Shown here: piece by piece, positions 46,101 to 57,763 of the stretch
Position numbering within the stretch: position 1 is the first letter of the stretch
Layout of the letters: every line of letters begins with the position of its first letter
Assembly: GCA_015501605.1 (NCBI GenBank)
Contig: JADNRZ010000018.1
Span: forward strand, 682,001-746,000
Reading direction: 5' to 3'
Source of the DNA: Panaeolus papilionaceus
Taxonomy: Eukaryota; Basidiomycota; Agaricomycetes; Agaricales
Length of the DNA: 64,000 nt
Notes under the pieces: generated by a model
Seen by the model: the letters and a program-made list of their open reading frames with translations, nothing else
What the model was told of the DNA's origin: nothing
Database searches by the model: none
Program-made: the position numbers and the translations under genes

Positions 46101-46906
46101 CTAGTCAATTACGCCAAGATGATCCTCTTTAATCGTTCCAATGGCAAACTGAGACGTGGAAAAGGCAAAATGAGCGGATGAAAAGGATGGATACATAATA
46201 ACTTACGATCTCCATCGCGTCGACACGCGTTCCAACGATTTTTAGCCGCACACGGGTATTTTTCTCGATAATCTAAGCCAGAAGATGTAAGAAAAGGTCA
46301 ATTGAACCGTTGAGATGACCCACCTGTTCGTCCGAGGCAAAGGAAGGAGGGTTTGAGTTGGCGTCGAATTTCATATCTGGGTGAATGAGCTGAGACAATT
46401 ATTAGTTCCATTCGTTTGGACGGCATTGAGGGTGACAAGCACGAACTTGATGGGATACAAAGACTGTGAGTGGTCCAACATCCGCAAAGAAGCCCATCTA
46501 GTGAATCCATACGCCCTTCAGCACGATCATTCACCTGAGCAAACTTGGATAACACGCACCTTGTTCACGTTGTTTACAACACCGTCTACGACCTCCCCCT
46601 TGAACGGTTTAAAGACAATAGCGCGATACCGGGTTATAAACTCTGCCTGACCACTACCAGAGAGTACCATTCCTTTCCCGATGTCTAGAATGGACACAAC
46701 AGCGATGATATAGCCGAATTGACCAGAACATGTTCCTTCAACATCAGAGTAGAGTTTGTTCTCCAGAAACGTCAGCATCCGGGGTCCAAAATAGGACGGA
46801 TGCAGCAGGATGGTGTGGGTTAGCTCTTTCTGTGCCCAAGTAATCAGTAAAAAGTCAAAATTAATGGAATAGCGAGAGGATGGAAAGGACTCACGATGAA
46901 GAACAT
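46101..46906 (-). CDS. RPB7: RNA polymerase II subunit Rpb7
   Basis: Stalk subunit of RNA polymerase II (with Rpb4); binds nascent RNA and helps initiation. Six exons on the minus strand: 46895-46906, 46560-46829, 46447-46497, 46324-46389, 46207-46272 and 46101-46148, giving 170 residues, the normal size. The sequence starts MFFI and then KELTHTILLHPSYFGPRM; the N-terminal tip domain includes GYIIAVVSILDIGKGMVLSG and RYRAIVFKPFKGEVVDG. The S1/OB domain includes MGFFADVGPLTVFVSHQ and NTRVRLKIVGTRVDAMEIFA, ending GTIKEDHLGVID. The first exon is only 12 bases. It sits between RBR copies C and D, whose 3' ends both face it or the adjacent tRNA. Confidence 0.95.
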
Positions 46907-47008
46907 GATGGGCGAACCGAAGAGTCGTTAAACTCACAAAGCCTTGTCTTGTCATGTTGATACGAGACCCACACTCGATCACAGCGCAGAGATTCTCAGG
47001 GTTAGTAT

Positions 47009-47082
47009 GGCCGACTAGCTCAGTTGGTTAGAGCGTCGTGCTAATAACGCGAAGGTCTTGGGTTCGATCCCCACGTTGGCCA
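47009..47082 (+). tRNA. tRNA-Ile (anticodon AAT)
   Basis: Cloverleaf with acceptor GGCCGAC/GTTGGCC, D arm GCTC..GAGC, anticodon stem TCGTG/CGCGA with loop CTAATAA (anticodon AAT, isoleucine) and T loop TTCGATC. No intron; a T-run follows from 47085. Differs by one base in the D loop from the tRNA at 51775-51848. Confidence 0.95.
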
Positions 47083-47278
47083 TTCTTTTTTTGCTTTATT
47101 TCAGACCGATAAGGCCAAAGGGCTTGGTTGCTTCAATCAGCAAGTAGTGAAACAATTCGCAGTTAGGAAATATACAGGGGTGATACAGGAGCTGATGATC
47201 TGAATATCTGTATCGAATATTAAACATACGTATTTTTGCGCAGAGATGTTCATGTTCCAAGTACTACGGCCTACCACC

Positions 47279-50200
47279 CTACATAACAATACAGCACCAA
47301 CAACCTTCTGAATCCATAACTCTAGCTCGCTCCAGCTCAATATCTCTTCTCTCTTGCTGCTCTCGGAGCTGACGAGCCTCCATAACCTGTTGCAATCTAT
47401 GTTGCATCTGTCTTCTCACATTCTCCTCCCGGATACGCTGTTGTTCTTCCTGGGCACGTTGTTGCTCCTGTTGCTCCTGTTCTTCCCTTTCACGTCTCTC
47501 TCTTTCTCGCATAACTTGCTGAGCATGTGCTTCCCTTTGCTCTCTCTCCAGTCGCTCTCTTTCCAGTCGTTCTCTCGCCAGTCGCTCTCTCTCCAGCCGC
47601 TCTCTTTCCCTCACCATCCTGAGCATGATCTGCTGAGCATGCGCCTCTCTCTCTCGCCTCTCCCTGTCCTGCTCCAGCTGTGCCCTGACCATCTCGTTTT
47701 GAACGCGTTCTGCCTCGGCTCTCCTCTCCCTTTCCTCCCGCTCAATTAATTCCCGCCTCTCCCTCTCCTCTTGAACCCTCATCATCATTTGCCATGCACG
47801 CTCCGCCTCATCGCGTCTCTCCCTTTCCTCCTGCTCAAATCTTTGCGCACGTTGTATCATTTCTTGCCTTTCCCGCTCTCTCTCTATCCTCAGCAACTCT
47901 TGTCGTTGTTCCTCATAGTCGGCTTGCCCCAGACCTTCCAGAATCCCATCACCCCCAGCCTGGTCATTGACTGCATCTCGCTGCGGGTCGCCATCCCCCC
48001 AATAGCTTCCATGGACCGCCGACATGTGTTCGTACACTTCGCCACCGCCTTCAAACATAGCCAGGCACAACCAGCAGAAATGGGTCTCGCACTTCGCGCA
48101 AGTCATATGATTGCATCCCTCCGTCCTGTCGACCCAGACCTTGCAATTGGGACATTTCTTGAATCCGAGACTGCCCAGGCCCTCATGTACACCATCAGGA
48201 TCCTTGTGTGCCTTCCACTGTGCGCAGCTCATGTCCTCATGAGGCTCGTCGCATTTCGGGCAGAACGCCGCGAAGCAAGAAGGACACTGGACATCGTCTT
48301 CTCCTCCATGACGATAAATCTGCTTGCAATCAGCCGTGGTGCAGTATTTGAACTGCTCACTGTGCTTCTCCATGTAGACCCTGAAGACAGTCTCAACGAG
48401 GGCGTCGAAGGCTCTGGGGACTAGGAATCTGCGGATGACGGGGATGGAGATGGGGCGATTGCATGTGCTGCCGTCACCGACACAGGTGATGGGGAAAGAC
48501 GTCCCATCCACTGCCGACACGAGGAAGTGCTTCAAGCACGCCTTACAGTAGGTGTGTCCACACACGAGCAGTTCTGGATGGGATGCCGTGTCGGTGCAAA
48601 CTGCACATGCTGCATCTCCGTCACCGCCACCAGAGGACGACGCAGATGCGACTCTTCCTTTCGTGCGGGCCTCTTGGATGAGCCGATTTGCGTGCTGCGT
48701 AGCCTCGTCGCCACCCTTGACGATGACCCTGTGCGTCGTGATGTCCAGTCGCACCTGGTCTTCGCCAAGCAGCTCCTGCAACTCTTGGAGCCCCTTGTTG
48801 ACGAAGAAACGAGCCATCCACGGCTCGATTTGGATGGTCACCTCTTCCTCACGAAGTCGATCGGCTTCTTCTTTCAGTATTCTGCACGCATCGTCGAGTT
48901 TGGTGGCTTCGCCGTATAGCTTGAGACTACGTGTCTTGAAGTCGTTCCGGACCAACACACCGGTTTCGCGCTTTACACGGTGGAAAAAGGGAAAAGCTCT
49001 ATATGTAGCAAACGAGGAGTGCCAATACGTCTGGGACTCGAGCTTCGTCCCAGAAGCAAGGCTCTCGACGCGTACCTTGAGAGCGCCGACAGTCTTCTTA
49101 TTCGTGCCCAATGCACGAACGAATATGTGGGGTTGATGAGGACCGTTTGGAATCCGGATTTGGACGAATGCGTCACTACCTTCCTTCCTCTCGGAAAGCT
49201 CGTTCCAAGAGGCCCGTTGCGCTTCATACTGTTCCTTGGTGATTCTAATTTCGTATTGCAGCGGACGAGGCAGCCAGGGGCGAAAGATCGTCCCTCCTAT
49301 TTTCTTCTTGTCGATAGAATCATAGACGGCTTTCGCATCCTCCCAGCTCTCAAATCGGACCTCGATTTTGCTCTCGCCTTTGGCGGCATCTTGCGGTATA
49401 TCGCGCATGGTATCCATTCGAATGCCGTTGCGATGACGAATATGATTGGTGAGTATCTCTCGTGGATGTATGAAGTTCGACCCCCCAGAGAAAAGGACCT
49501 TCATGAGATGAGTGCCGGTGAATTCCGTCAAGTCGGTGTCGATGGCAGTGTTAGGAGGTAGATTGTAGAGCCTGACTGAGGTTGGCACATTCGTGATGAT
49601 GTGGCCGCATGCGAGTGGCCTGTGAGCCTCCAGAATAGCTCGAATTCTCCTGCCCCTAAACAGCTTTTGGTTCATGCTCCTCTGATGGTCGGCGGCGATT
49701 GTGGCGCTATCGTAGGTGGCCCTGATCGTTGTCGACGGTTCGTACCACCAAACCGCCAAGGTCTTATGGTTCTTGGAGTTTGACCCCATTGTGTCGGTGT
49801 GGAAGTTTGTGTTCTGCGTAACGGCGAAGGTAAGGGTAGAATCCCGGAAGTCCAACCCTTCCAGCCCCGCTGCAATCACCTCCCCATGCTCCGCTTTAGC
49901 CAGGATTACTGATTCTTTAGTGGATTTCCTATCTTCCTTCTTCAACAACGTGAGGAAAAACTCCGACTTGGGTATTCCCTGTTGAATCAAAATGTCCTCG
50001 ACCTCGTCCGTTTTGGCGTCAGAAGGGAGGTTCCCGATGGTAATTTGGCAGAGTTCGAATCCAGGGATGATGTGTTGAACCTCGAGTCCAGCACTGCATG
50101 TGATCAGGCTTGATTCAGACACGAAATACTGCTCCATGACAGTCGCATCTCGCTCCCTCTCCTCCCGCAGACTTGCCTCCATTCTTTCGTTCTCCATCTT

Positions 50201-50803
50201 TTCCTGCGCTAACTTCTTTGCCCACATCTCCTTTTCCAATCGCTCCCGCTCAATTTCACGTTTGATTGCCTCTGTGGCTTCCTCTGCCTTCCGCATGGCT
50301 AGTGCCTTGGCGTTATTTGCGCTTGTGTCCTTGGGCGCCTCATTGGATGTGGGTCCAGTGACACCCTCCGCGGATCTTGCGACTCCTTTCCCTTTGTTTC
50401 TACCGTTGGTTTGAGTTGTCTAAGTAACAGAGTTAAAGCGTCAGAGATCTCTGGGGCAACACATCGGAAATGTTCATGCATACATCACGCCTGTCATTCT
50501 GGTTAACCTTTCCACCTCGCCCTCGTACATTGCTATTGTTCCTCCTGCCTGTGCTTTGTTGTTCAGATCGTGTACGAGGTCCCGACTTGTTCTGTCAAAA
50601 TTCAGATAAATTACACGACTAATATCAACGACGATGGAGAGACATACTTGGTTCGATGTGCTTCGAGAGGTTATCTCAGGACTCGCTTCTTCAGGGGCCT
50701 CGTGTTCGAACCTGCAACGATGACCGAAGGGGCAGTTTACTAGTCGGCCATATCGACAGAGTCTGAGTTGGTTGAATCTTTGACCGCTCGTAGATGCGGA
50801 CAT
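47279..50803 (-). CDS. CCCH zinc finger / RBR ubiquitin ligase with CaaX end, copy D
   Basis: Inverted, intact relative of copy B. Exons 50648-50803, 50484-50591 and 47279-50419; 1134 residues. N-terminal CCCH finger intact (LCRYGRLVNCPFGHRCRFEH). The RRM/KH-like middle and RBR are very close to B (RBR from about C693, catalytic Cys near 857, EGCNHMTC intact). After the RBR the protein differs: ACLAMFEGGGEV-type linker, then about 250 residues of Arg/Glu-rich coiled coil (RERERLERERLARERLERER) unlike the Gln/Ala-rich tail of B and C. It nevertheless ends WCCIVM, a CaaX box with an extra adjacent Cys that could be palmitoylated. Upstream it shares the TCATGACCCGTTCA block and TATAAG of copy B. 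It is the least damaged copy besides B; activity and substrate are unknown. Confidence 0.88.
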
Positions 50804-51774
50804 TGTATAGCGATTGTGGTTGTGGGGAAAGGGTTGGTCTCATGGGGTTTTACTTATAGGCAACTCGATTGATCACCCACAAACACCGCCATGCCGGCTG
50901 TGGTTCTTGAACGGGTCATGACTCATGGAATATTCTTATGGACATGAATGTCCCTGTTCTACGTTTGCTTGTCGATTAAACCAGGGGAGCCCTAGTGGGA
51001 TTTCCTTGAAGTCAACCCCCGTTGACCTCTTATCATCAGTCGACGTAGGGCCCTGGCAAAAGCTCAGGGGTCCTTTCCCTTATTAAGTAGGTGTTGATCA
51101 AAGTAGCATTTGCCGACTCTCAATGCTAGCACCCTCGACAGTAGCTGGCTCTGTCGGTGACAGCTTATATTGAGGAAATTAATGGCAATCGATACCCTGC
51201 GCGCGGGAGAACATTCATAAGGTTATTGAAAGAAATATGTGTCAAGTTCTGTTTTGACTTTAATTATCGAAAATCAATGCTTTTGAGTTCGCCCGACGCC
51301 AACAGCTAAACTCGAAGTGAAGTCAAAGTAAAATGCGTCTCTGAAGAATGTCTGAGTTTGTGTATATCTACGAAAAATGCACTTGAGTCTCAAGCCTTTC
51401 ATATTTATTTTTAAACGACATTCTCGGCCCCACCATCCAATTCCTCCTAGGGTCTATGCAGTCAAAGAGATCTGCGACCCTCATGCAGGCAACTTGAAGG
51501 TGAGGGTTTTAAGCTTTCAGAACTCTTCTGGAACAAATAAAGTTGCAATCAGAGCAGATTATACATTTGTATCAAGAGTGCCTGAATTCCTAAAGCAAGA
51601 GTCCCTTCAAGTACCCAAGATCATGGAAAGTTGTGTGCATTACTGCTCAACGTGTCGAAGTGTACTATGGAGGGCACGGATTAGTCCTGCTGAGGCATTC
51701 AGAAATTTTGACCTCTATTAAGCGCGCATGCCACGCGTGCGGAACAGGACCTGGTACCCCCATATCACGTCATA
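50804..51774. other. copy D promoter and spacer before tRNA-Ile
   Basis: The first 130 bases hold the copy D promoter (TATAAG at about 50853-50858 and the shared TCATGACC block at about 50910, both minus strand). The remainder contains an open frame at 51377-51721 with no recognisable motif; I see no gene. Confidence 0.5.
50853..50858 (-). promoter_or_regulatory. TATA box of RBR copy D
   Basis: Minus-strand TATAAG about 50 bases before the ATG, in the context TTGCCTATAAGTA, matching copy B. Confidence 0.55.
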
Positions 51775-51848
51775 GGCCGACTAGCTCAGCTGGTTAGAGC
51801 GTCGTGCTAATAACGCGAAGGTCTTGGGTTCGATCCCCACGTTGGCCA
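51775..51848 (+). tRNA. tRNA-Ile (anticodon AAT), second copy
   Basis: Same as the tRNA at 47009-47082 except CTGG instead of TTGG in the D loop. Complete cloverleaf, anticodon AAT; T-run after the gene (51855 on). The flanking sequences of the two tRNAs do not resemble each other beyond the gene. Confidence 0.95.
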
Positions 51849-52095
51849 CACAGCCTTTTTGTTTTTCAGTTCCTTACCCAAGGAAAAAGACTGCGAGCAG
51901 CAAAATTATTTTTGGGACGGAACATCCGAGACGGTATGCTATAATATAAATACAAGTTGTGGAGTGCCTGATAATACATCAAGTTGCGTCCTTGATACAC
52001 AAAGTCCCCTAATGTCCCATGGCTTGAAAACGGAAATTTAAGTTCACATCATAAGTCCTGCAGCGTCCCAACAGAATAAAACAAGTAGTCTATTT

Positions 52096-55006
52096 CTATG
52101 CCCCTTGCTGCGATCTGAACGATCCAGACATAGTCTCTAGCCGTTTCGAATTCCGTGATCGTTTCTTGGAATAATTCTGGCTGACTCCGTTCTTCGCCAT
52201 CTGGGCCATTTGATCTGCTAGAGCCATCCGGTGACGTAGTTTCTCAGCTTCATCTGTTAAAATTACATCCTTGGAAGAAGAACGAGAGATAGCCCTGCTA
52301 GATATGGGATCACGACAATCCACTGCTATGGAATTCATGGAGGAAGATGGCGTCAATATAGATGGTAGAGAGGCTGAAGAGAGCGAAACGGAAGAGGTTG
52401 AAGGGAAATGGTGAAGGGGTTTAGCGATGGGTTGTCCATGGGTCGAGATAGGCCGAACCTCCTGAGGTGATTCGGCAACTCGCATACGCTTGTGAGAGGA
52501 TTCAACATGAAGGGAATCGGACCGTTTCCTCTTGTAGTATCTCGACGACGATCCAATATCCAGGTCTTGCTTCCAGGTTTGGGATTCTTCCTCCGAAACA
52601 AGATCAATGATCTCGACCTCCTCGGTTGATAAACCTACTGTTGGATGCACAACAACCGCGCGTCGAGTGCCGGCTTTCTTCAAAGCCCTGTCAGACTTTT
52701 CATTTGAACTCTTCACGGAGGCCTTGAATTCGGAATGGGTAATGAGTTGGAACGGGGATGAAAGGGGCTCTGGAAATGGGACTTCTTTCGCTTTCCCCTT
52801 GGATGTCGATGACTTCGGCGCAACGGGGTTGCGAGACGAAGAATAGTCCCTTCTCCGCTTTGACGGGGATGGCGTTGATGTCGTCGCGTACTGAGGTAGT
52901 TTGGTTACTCGAGGTTTATTCACAGGAGACGAGTTGGGTGTTAGCATGTTCATTCTTGGCGATCCATCTCCCACCGGTGTGCCTTGAGCCTTCTGCTTCA
53001 GTGCAGCAGCCTCCTCGACCTCGGCCTCTTCCATAACCTGCAAAGGAGACGACGAAGGCCATAGGTTCTTCTTTGGGGCAACCCCGAATATAATGTGAGC
53101 AGTACGAGTTCTCTCGTCTTCGTCTTCGTCAATATCAGTGTCGTCGTCGCTGTCAGGAACATGTCCACGATAACGGGACGTCTCCGGTTTATTTTCGCGA
53201 GCACTGATCAAGTGCCTAGCCAGGAGAGTGGGGCGTTTTCTGTTTATCCCCTGAAGCCGGTCGATAAAGGCGTTCTCTTCTTCCCCCAAGCTTTGCCGAA
53301 TGAATTTGATGGTGTCTATCAGCTTTCCTTGGTCAGCCCATCGTTTTGCAGTACTGTCTGCACCATCTCCGACCAAGTTCTTCAACGTGACATCACGGTC
53401 ATCCTCCGCATTCAGAAGCAGCTGTCGAACGTCGCGCGGGTCAATCCCAAGCCGTTCTTGAAGTGATTGTAGGCTGGAAACTTGATCTTGGCTGGAAGGA
53501 TGTAAATGAGGTGCGAACAATCGGTCAATGCAGGCCCAGTCAAGTCCCTGGAGCCTTGGATCAAGGGTATTAGGAACCACGCTTTTGGGTTTAAAAAGGT
53601 CGACAAAACGCTGAAGTTCAGGAAGGGGGGAGTGTCGGTGAAGAGGAACAAGCTATTGATGTCGCATAAGCCACAGAAATGCCCAAGCCTGAAAAAAGTG
53701 CTTACCAGTGATCGAATTTTGACCCCATTGGCAATTTCCTCGTTGGTTTCTTTGAGATACTCTCTCCATGTCTCGCTATTCATACTGACAGCATTGACAT
53801 ACACCACCGTCTTCCCCGTCAGACTCGTGTCATTTATGAAAAATGGGTCATCGTTTACGGCGACCTGCTTGCAGCGGTCAAACCGCTCACATGCGTGGAA
53901 GCGAGTCGAGCATTCTTCCTGCGTTGTTATCGCTTTGAGAAAGGGGTCACTGTTCTTTTGGTATATCCCATATTTGTACCTGTCCACATGAATCTGGGGG
54001 GTTGTTAATGATTGTGTGAGACATGGATTATTAGGCACTCACAGGCTGTTGGAAATGCCGAGCCACGCCCTTCAGGATATCTTCATACCCCCATGTCCAG
54101 GAATTGATGAAAAAGTACGTCGACTCGGGAAAGGTCTCCATTAGTTGAACGAGGCCATCAACGGCTTCTTCCTGTGGTTTGATTAGAAACTATAATAGAT
54201 GGAAGTGTGTTAAACCTACTTTTGTGGGGACCTCTGAAGCTTTTAGGGCACAAGCGGTATCCAGATAGATTGCCTCCAAGGTTTTGCTGACATGGTTGGA
54301 ACTATGCTTGTTGATCCTCATTCCGTTACTGGGAGCCAAGTAAGGCTGAAGAAAAGGGTTGCGCCTAAGGGAATCCAAAAACCAGGGTTCGGCACGGAAA
54401 TCGCCTGTATGAAGAACAGCTCTATGGGGACCCTCAATGAGGAACCTAGAATGACGCCCGAGATGAGATAAAAGACTCGAAAATATACAGCCAAAAGACA
54501 CTGACATAACAGCACCAGGACAGTGATTCGCGTCAATAAGAGTGATAGTTACTGACTCATTTGCAGCCAACTCAATGGTGGTGGGTGTGTTCAACGGTAT
54601 GGTTCTCTATACTAAGATCAGCCCCCTCACATTCAAGATTCCCATTTAATCACAATTTTCATACCAGAAGATCCCGGGAGCCTTGAACAAACGCCGTTCC
54701 CTCTGAATTCACCAGCGGCTTCACAAATAAATGCGAATAAGTTCGTATATTCTCCGCTCTCAACTCCTGTGCAAAGTACTCTCGTTCGCCATAAACTTCG
54801 TGGTTCAACAACATAGATTTTGCATCTTGCGAGCAGAATACTCTATGACCAAAAGACTTGGCGGATAACCCGACGAGATGGTCTGAATGTGTATGCGTCA
54901 AGAGATGAAGGTACGGCTGGTGCTGATTCTGGTCCAACGTCGTAAACTCGTCCACTCTGATGCGATATGGGCGAATGAACCCATTATACGGCGTTCCTGG
55001 TGGCAT
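52096..55006 (-). CDS. SNM1/Artemis-type DNA repair nuclease (MBL/beta-CASP)
   Basis: Metallo-beta-lactamase/beta-CASP nuclease of the Pso2/SNM1/Artemis group, acting in nuclear DNA cross-link or double-strand-break end processing. Exons on the minus strand: 54665-55006, 54506-54606, 54445-54220, 54043-54171, 53706-53993 and 52096-53652, about 880 residues. Motifs: THTHSDHLVGLSAKSFG (metal-binding HxHxDH), VTITLIDANHCPGAVM, HTGDFRAEPW and YLDTACALKA; the beta-CASP part includes YFFINSWTWGYEDILKG and TVVYVNAVSMNSETWREYL. The N-terminus MPPGTPYNGFIRPYRIRVDE is chosen over an ATG 18 codons upstream because it matches the start of related basidiomycete proteins as I remember them. The last about 400 residues are disordered, with acidic DSDDDTDIDEDEDE and basic KRRRDYSS clusters, as in Artemis-like C-terminal tails. 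Choosing between the Pso2 and Artemis branches needs a tree. Confidence 0.88.
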
Positions 55007-57409
55007 ATAATCAAGAAAGCGAGTGTAGGTTGACAAAGAAAAGACCTTGGAGCATAACAATGAGGGTGTTGAAGGTCAAAGAGTCAAGACTTAAAAGAGG
55101 CCCAAGTCGAGTCAAGCTGCAAGTGTCACAGCGGCGGGAGCGAGTTTGTGACATGTCGTGAGCTAAAACGACGCGTCTGTGTCACCAAAAGTCACGTCGC
55201 GTTTTAGTCACTGGCAAGCTGGCAAGCCGATCCGGCCATCCCGGACACTTCGAGGAAGGTGGAGATAGGGGCAATCAACATCGATGTTGTCCCACAGGCC
55301 GTAGAAAGGAAAGATGTCGTGTGCCATACAATGACGGTATACGCCAAGGAGGCGTAAGTAGTCTTGTCGCTGTGTACTTGTCGCTGTGTATGCATCGAAA
55401 AACTTGGGTCGCCACCCACTACTCTATCAGCTTTTTCAATTTCCAAAAGCCAGATCCAATTTGAGTCCTGAGGGGGCCTAATGCATAACAGTGATATGTA
55501 AAACGCACCAACTGCTTTTTGCTTCCCTGCATCAACCAGTGGAGCACCATGCGGTTTAACACTTCATGCTTGCTTCTCGCCCCAGCTCCACTGACATGCC
55601 ATAACATGTCGAGGCTTGACCCAACGATGTGGGTTTTAACTCAACCAGGGTCAGGATTCTAAGGAAGGCTTCGAAAGCGCTGATCATTTGGTTTCCTCAG
55701 TTGGGAACTTGAAGTGAGCACGAGCAGCACGATAGTGCGAGTATGCCGTCGTTGGTTTGGTCCGCTTTTACGCGTTGACTTGAGTTGGGTGGTTCGACGG
55801 GTTGCATAGAGCGCGCGTTTGTGACACATAACGCGAGCGAGCGCCTGGTGTCCTGTCAAGCGTCGTAAAATGGGGTCAATTCGTCGTGAACCTATGCCAA
55901 AAAATACCTCACATGTCGTTTTGTTAACACCTTCCCGCATCGAAGCCAGTACATAATGGAGGAACTAGAGCTAAATGTGTAGTGGCGCTGTGTGGAGAAC
56001 GATGGAAGCGAAGCGTGCGCACACTGTATAAAATGCACCCCATTATGCAACACTGATCGTCCAAGGTTACTTTGGCGTCTAGCCACAGCGATAAATCATG
56101 AGTCTGTAAGCATATATACGTCCCGATAGTGGCCGCGCCATTACACTTCGAAAGTGCTCAACGGGGATATACAAGCCATTGGATCCTACCGCTCGAATAG
56201 AATGAGTCCTTCATTGCTGTGCAATGCTTAACCACCTATTTACATCCATATATACATACAAGTTATAAGTAATACGTTCTTCACCACGTCCACGTTTCTA
56301 TATAATTCGTACCCCACTACCTTTCCCCACAATGGCTCCACATTCAATTATATAGCCTCGAATCGATATCGAAACTCTACCTGACCCCCGAGTCTGTATT
56401 AATACCATTGTCATGTTTATGTTTGGATGGAGTCTTGTATCGAGGGTTCGAAGGTGTAGCTCGAAGATATTCAATTGCGCCACTGCCTGCGGGACCTGAA
56501 CGTACTATACATATCTGACTCCACAATTTTAAGTAGTCAAAGTGGATATCGGAGCACTTCTTACGTGTCTACTCGAAAACGTGGAGGGAGCGATTACTAT
56601 TGATTGGCAGTAGTAGGAGTACTGGTGCTCGAGGCACTATCATGGCGTGGGGTAGATATCCATAAAAAACCTACTGTGAGTCAGTACCAGATCGATAAGT
56701 AAGATGAGGGTGAGCTCTACCTATTCTTTCACAAGGTGCTGCGAGTGATATTTTTACTTTTGGTTTCCGTTGCTTATCCAATGCAAGCGGTGGTTACGGG
56801 TACACCCTTGATGCAGGTGCCCTGCACCTTTAAATTATAATTGGCCCACGCATATTCGATTCATTCGAATGTAAGTATAGATATCCGTGGTCTAAATATA
56901 CATACACGGGCGGTGGTAGATAGGCAAGTAGGTATCCGTCCATAGAATACATATGTGCATATGTATAGAACGGTCTCGACCATCGATCTACGGAGACGGA
57001 GACTGAATTCGTAGATACCTAACATATCGATGAGACCCCGTTATCAGGGTACCAGACGCTAGCCAAGCGTGCATAGGTATAGTCGATAGTAAGCTAACCA
57101 GTGAGAGCGCCTGCCAGCTGTAGCTCAGACCGGTATTACTGATCCCACCTTGGAGGTAGTCCAATATCATAGATTAAACACTCAATCTGAATCTTCACAT
57201 GTCAACGTTAAGTTCATTCACCTTTAACTTCAGCCTTCGATGACGCACAGACCCCCCTTCTCATGGCCCTTACATTAACGACACACTTACAGCTTCAGTT
57301 TCCAGCTATGTCGATGACGCAGTATCTTAATAGAAGGCCTAGGGCCTCGACAACTGTCAATGTCAATGTCAGATATGTACTTACTGGCACATTTGCTTGC
57401 TTCCTTCTT

Positions 57410-57763
57410 TACAGTCGTTTGCATATTGTTTTGCACACAACAATTTCTAAAGTCTTGTTTATTTGGATATTGATTGACACCTATCCAGGGTCGTCGTCAG
57501 CAGAGCCCTGATGAAATGCTTCATCCAACTCAATCCTCGAGAGACTCAGGTCAGTAAATGCCTAATATACTTCACAAAAAGGTAGGATAGTAACCTACAC
57601 GGGCTACAAACGACAAAAAGTGAGGCAGTTAAATGATTCTGGTGAACAGAAGGCGAGAGACAAATGCCCCTATCGAGGAGATGTGACATTCGGCATCATT
57701 CAAAACACGACCAAGCAAGATTTTAAAAATACTGTTGTGCAAAACAATATGCAAACGACTGTA
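57410..57763. repeat. inverted repeat, 48-bp arms
   Basis: Arms 57410-57457 and 57716-57763 are reverse complements; their outer 28 bases (starting TACAGTCGTTTGCATATTG) match perfectly and the remainder diverges with one small gap. The 258-base spacer codes nothing recognisable. It could be a fold-back or MITE-like element, or an inverted local duplication. Confidence 0.7.

Noticed and set aside
51377..51721. 114-codon plus-strand frame before the second tRNA-Ile
   Set aside because: No motif or intron; spacer sequence between copy D and the tRNA.
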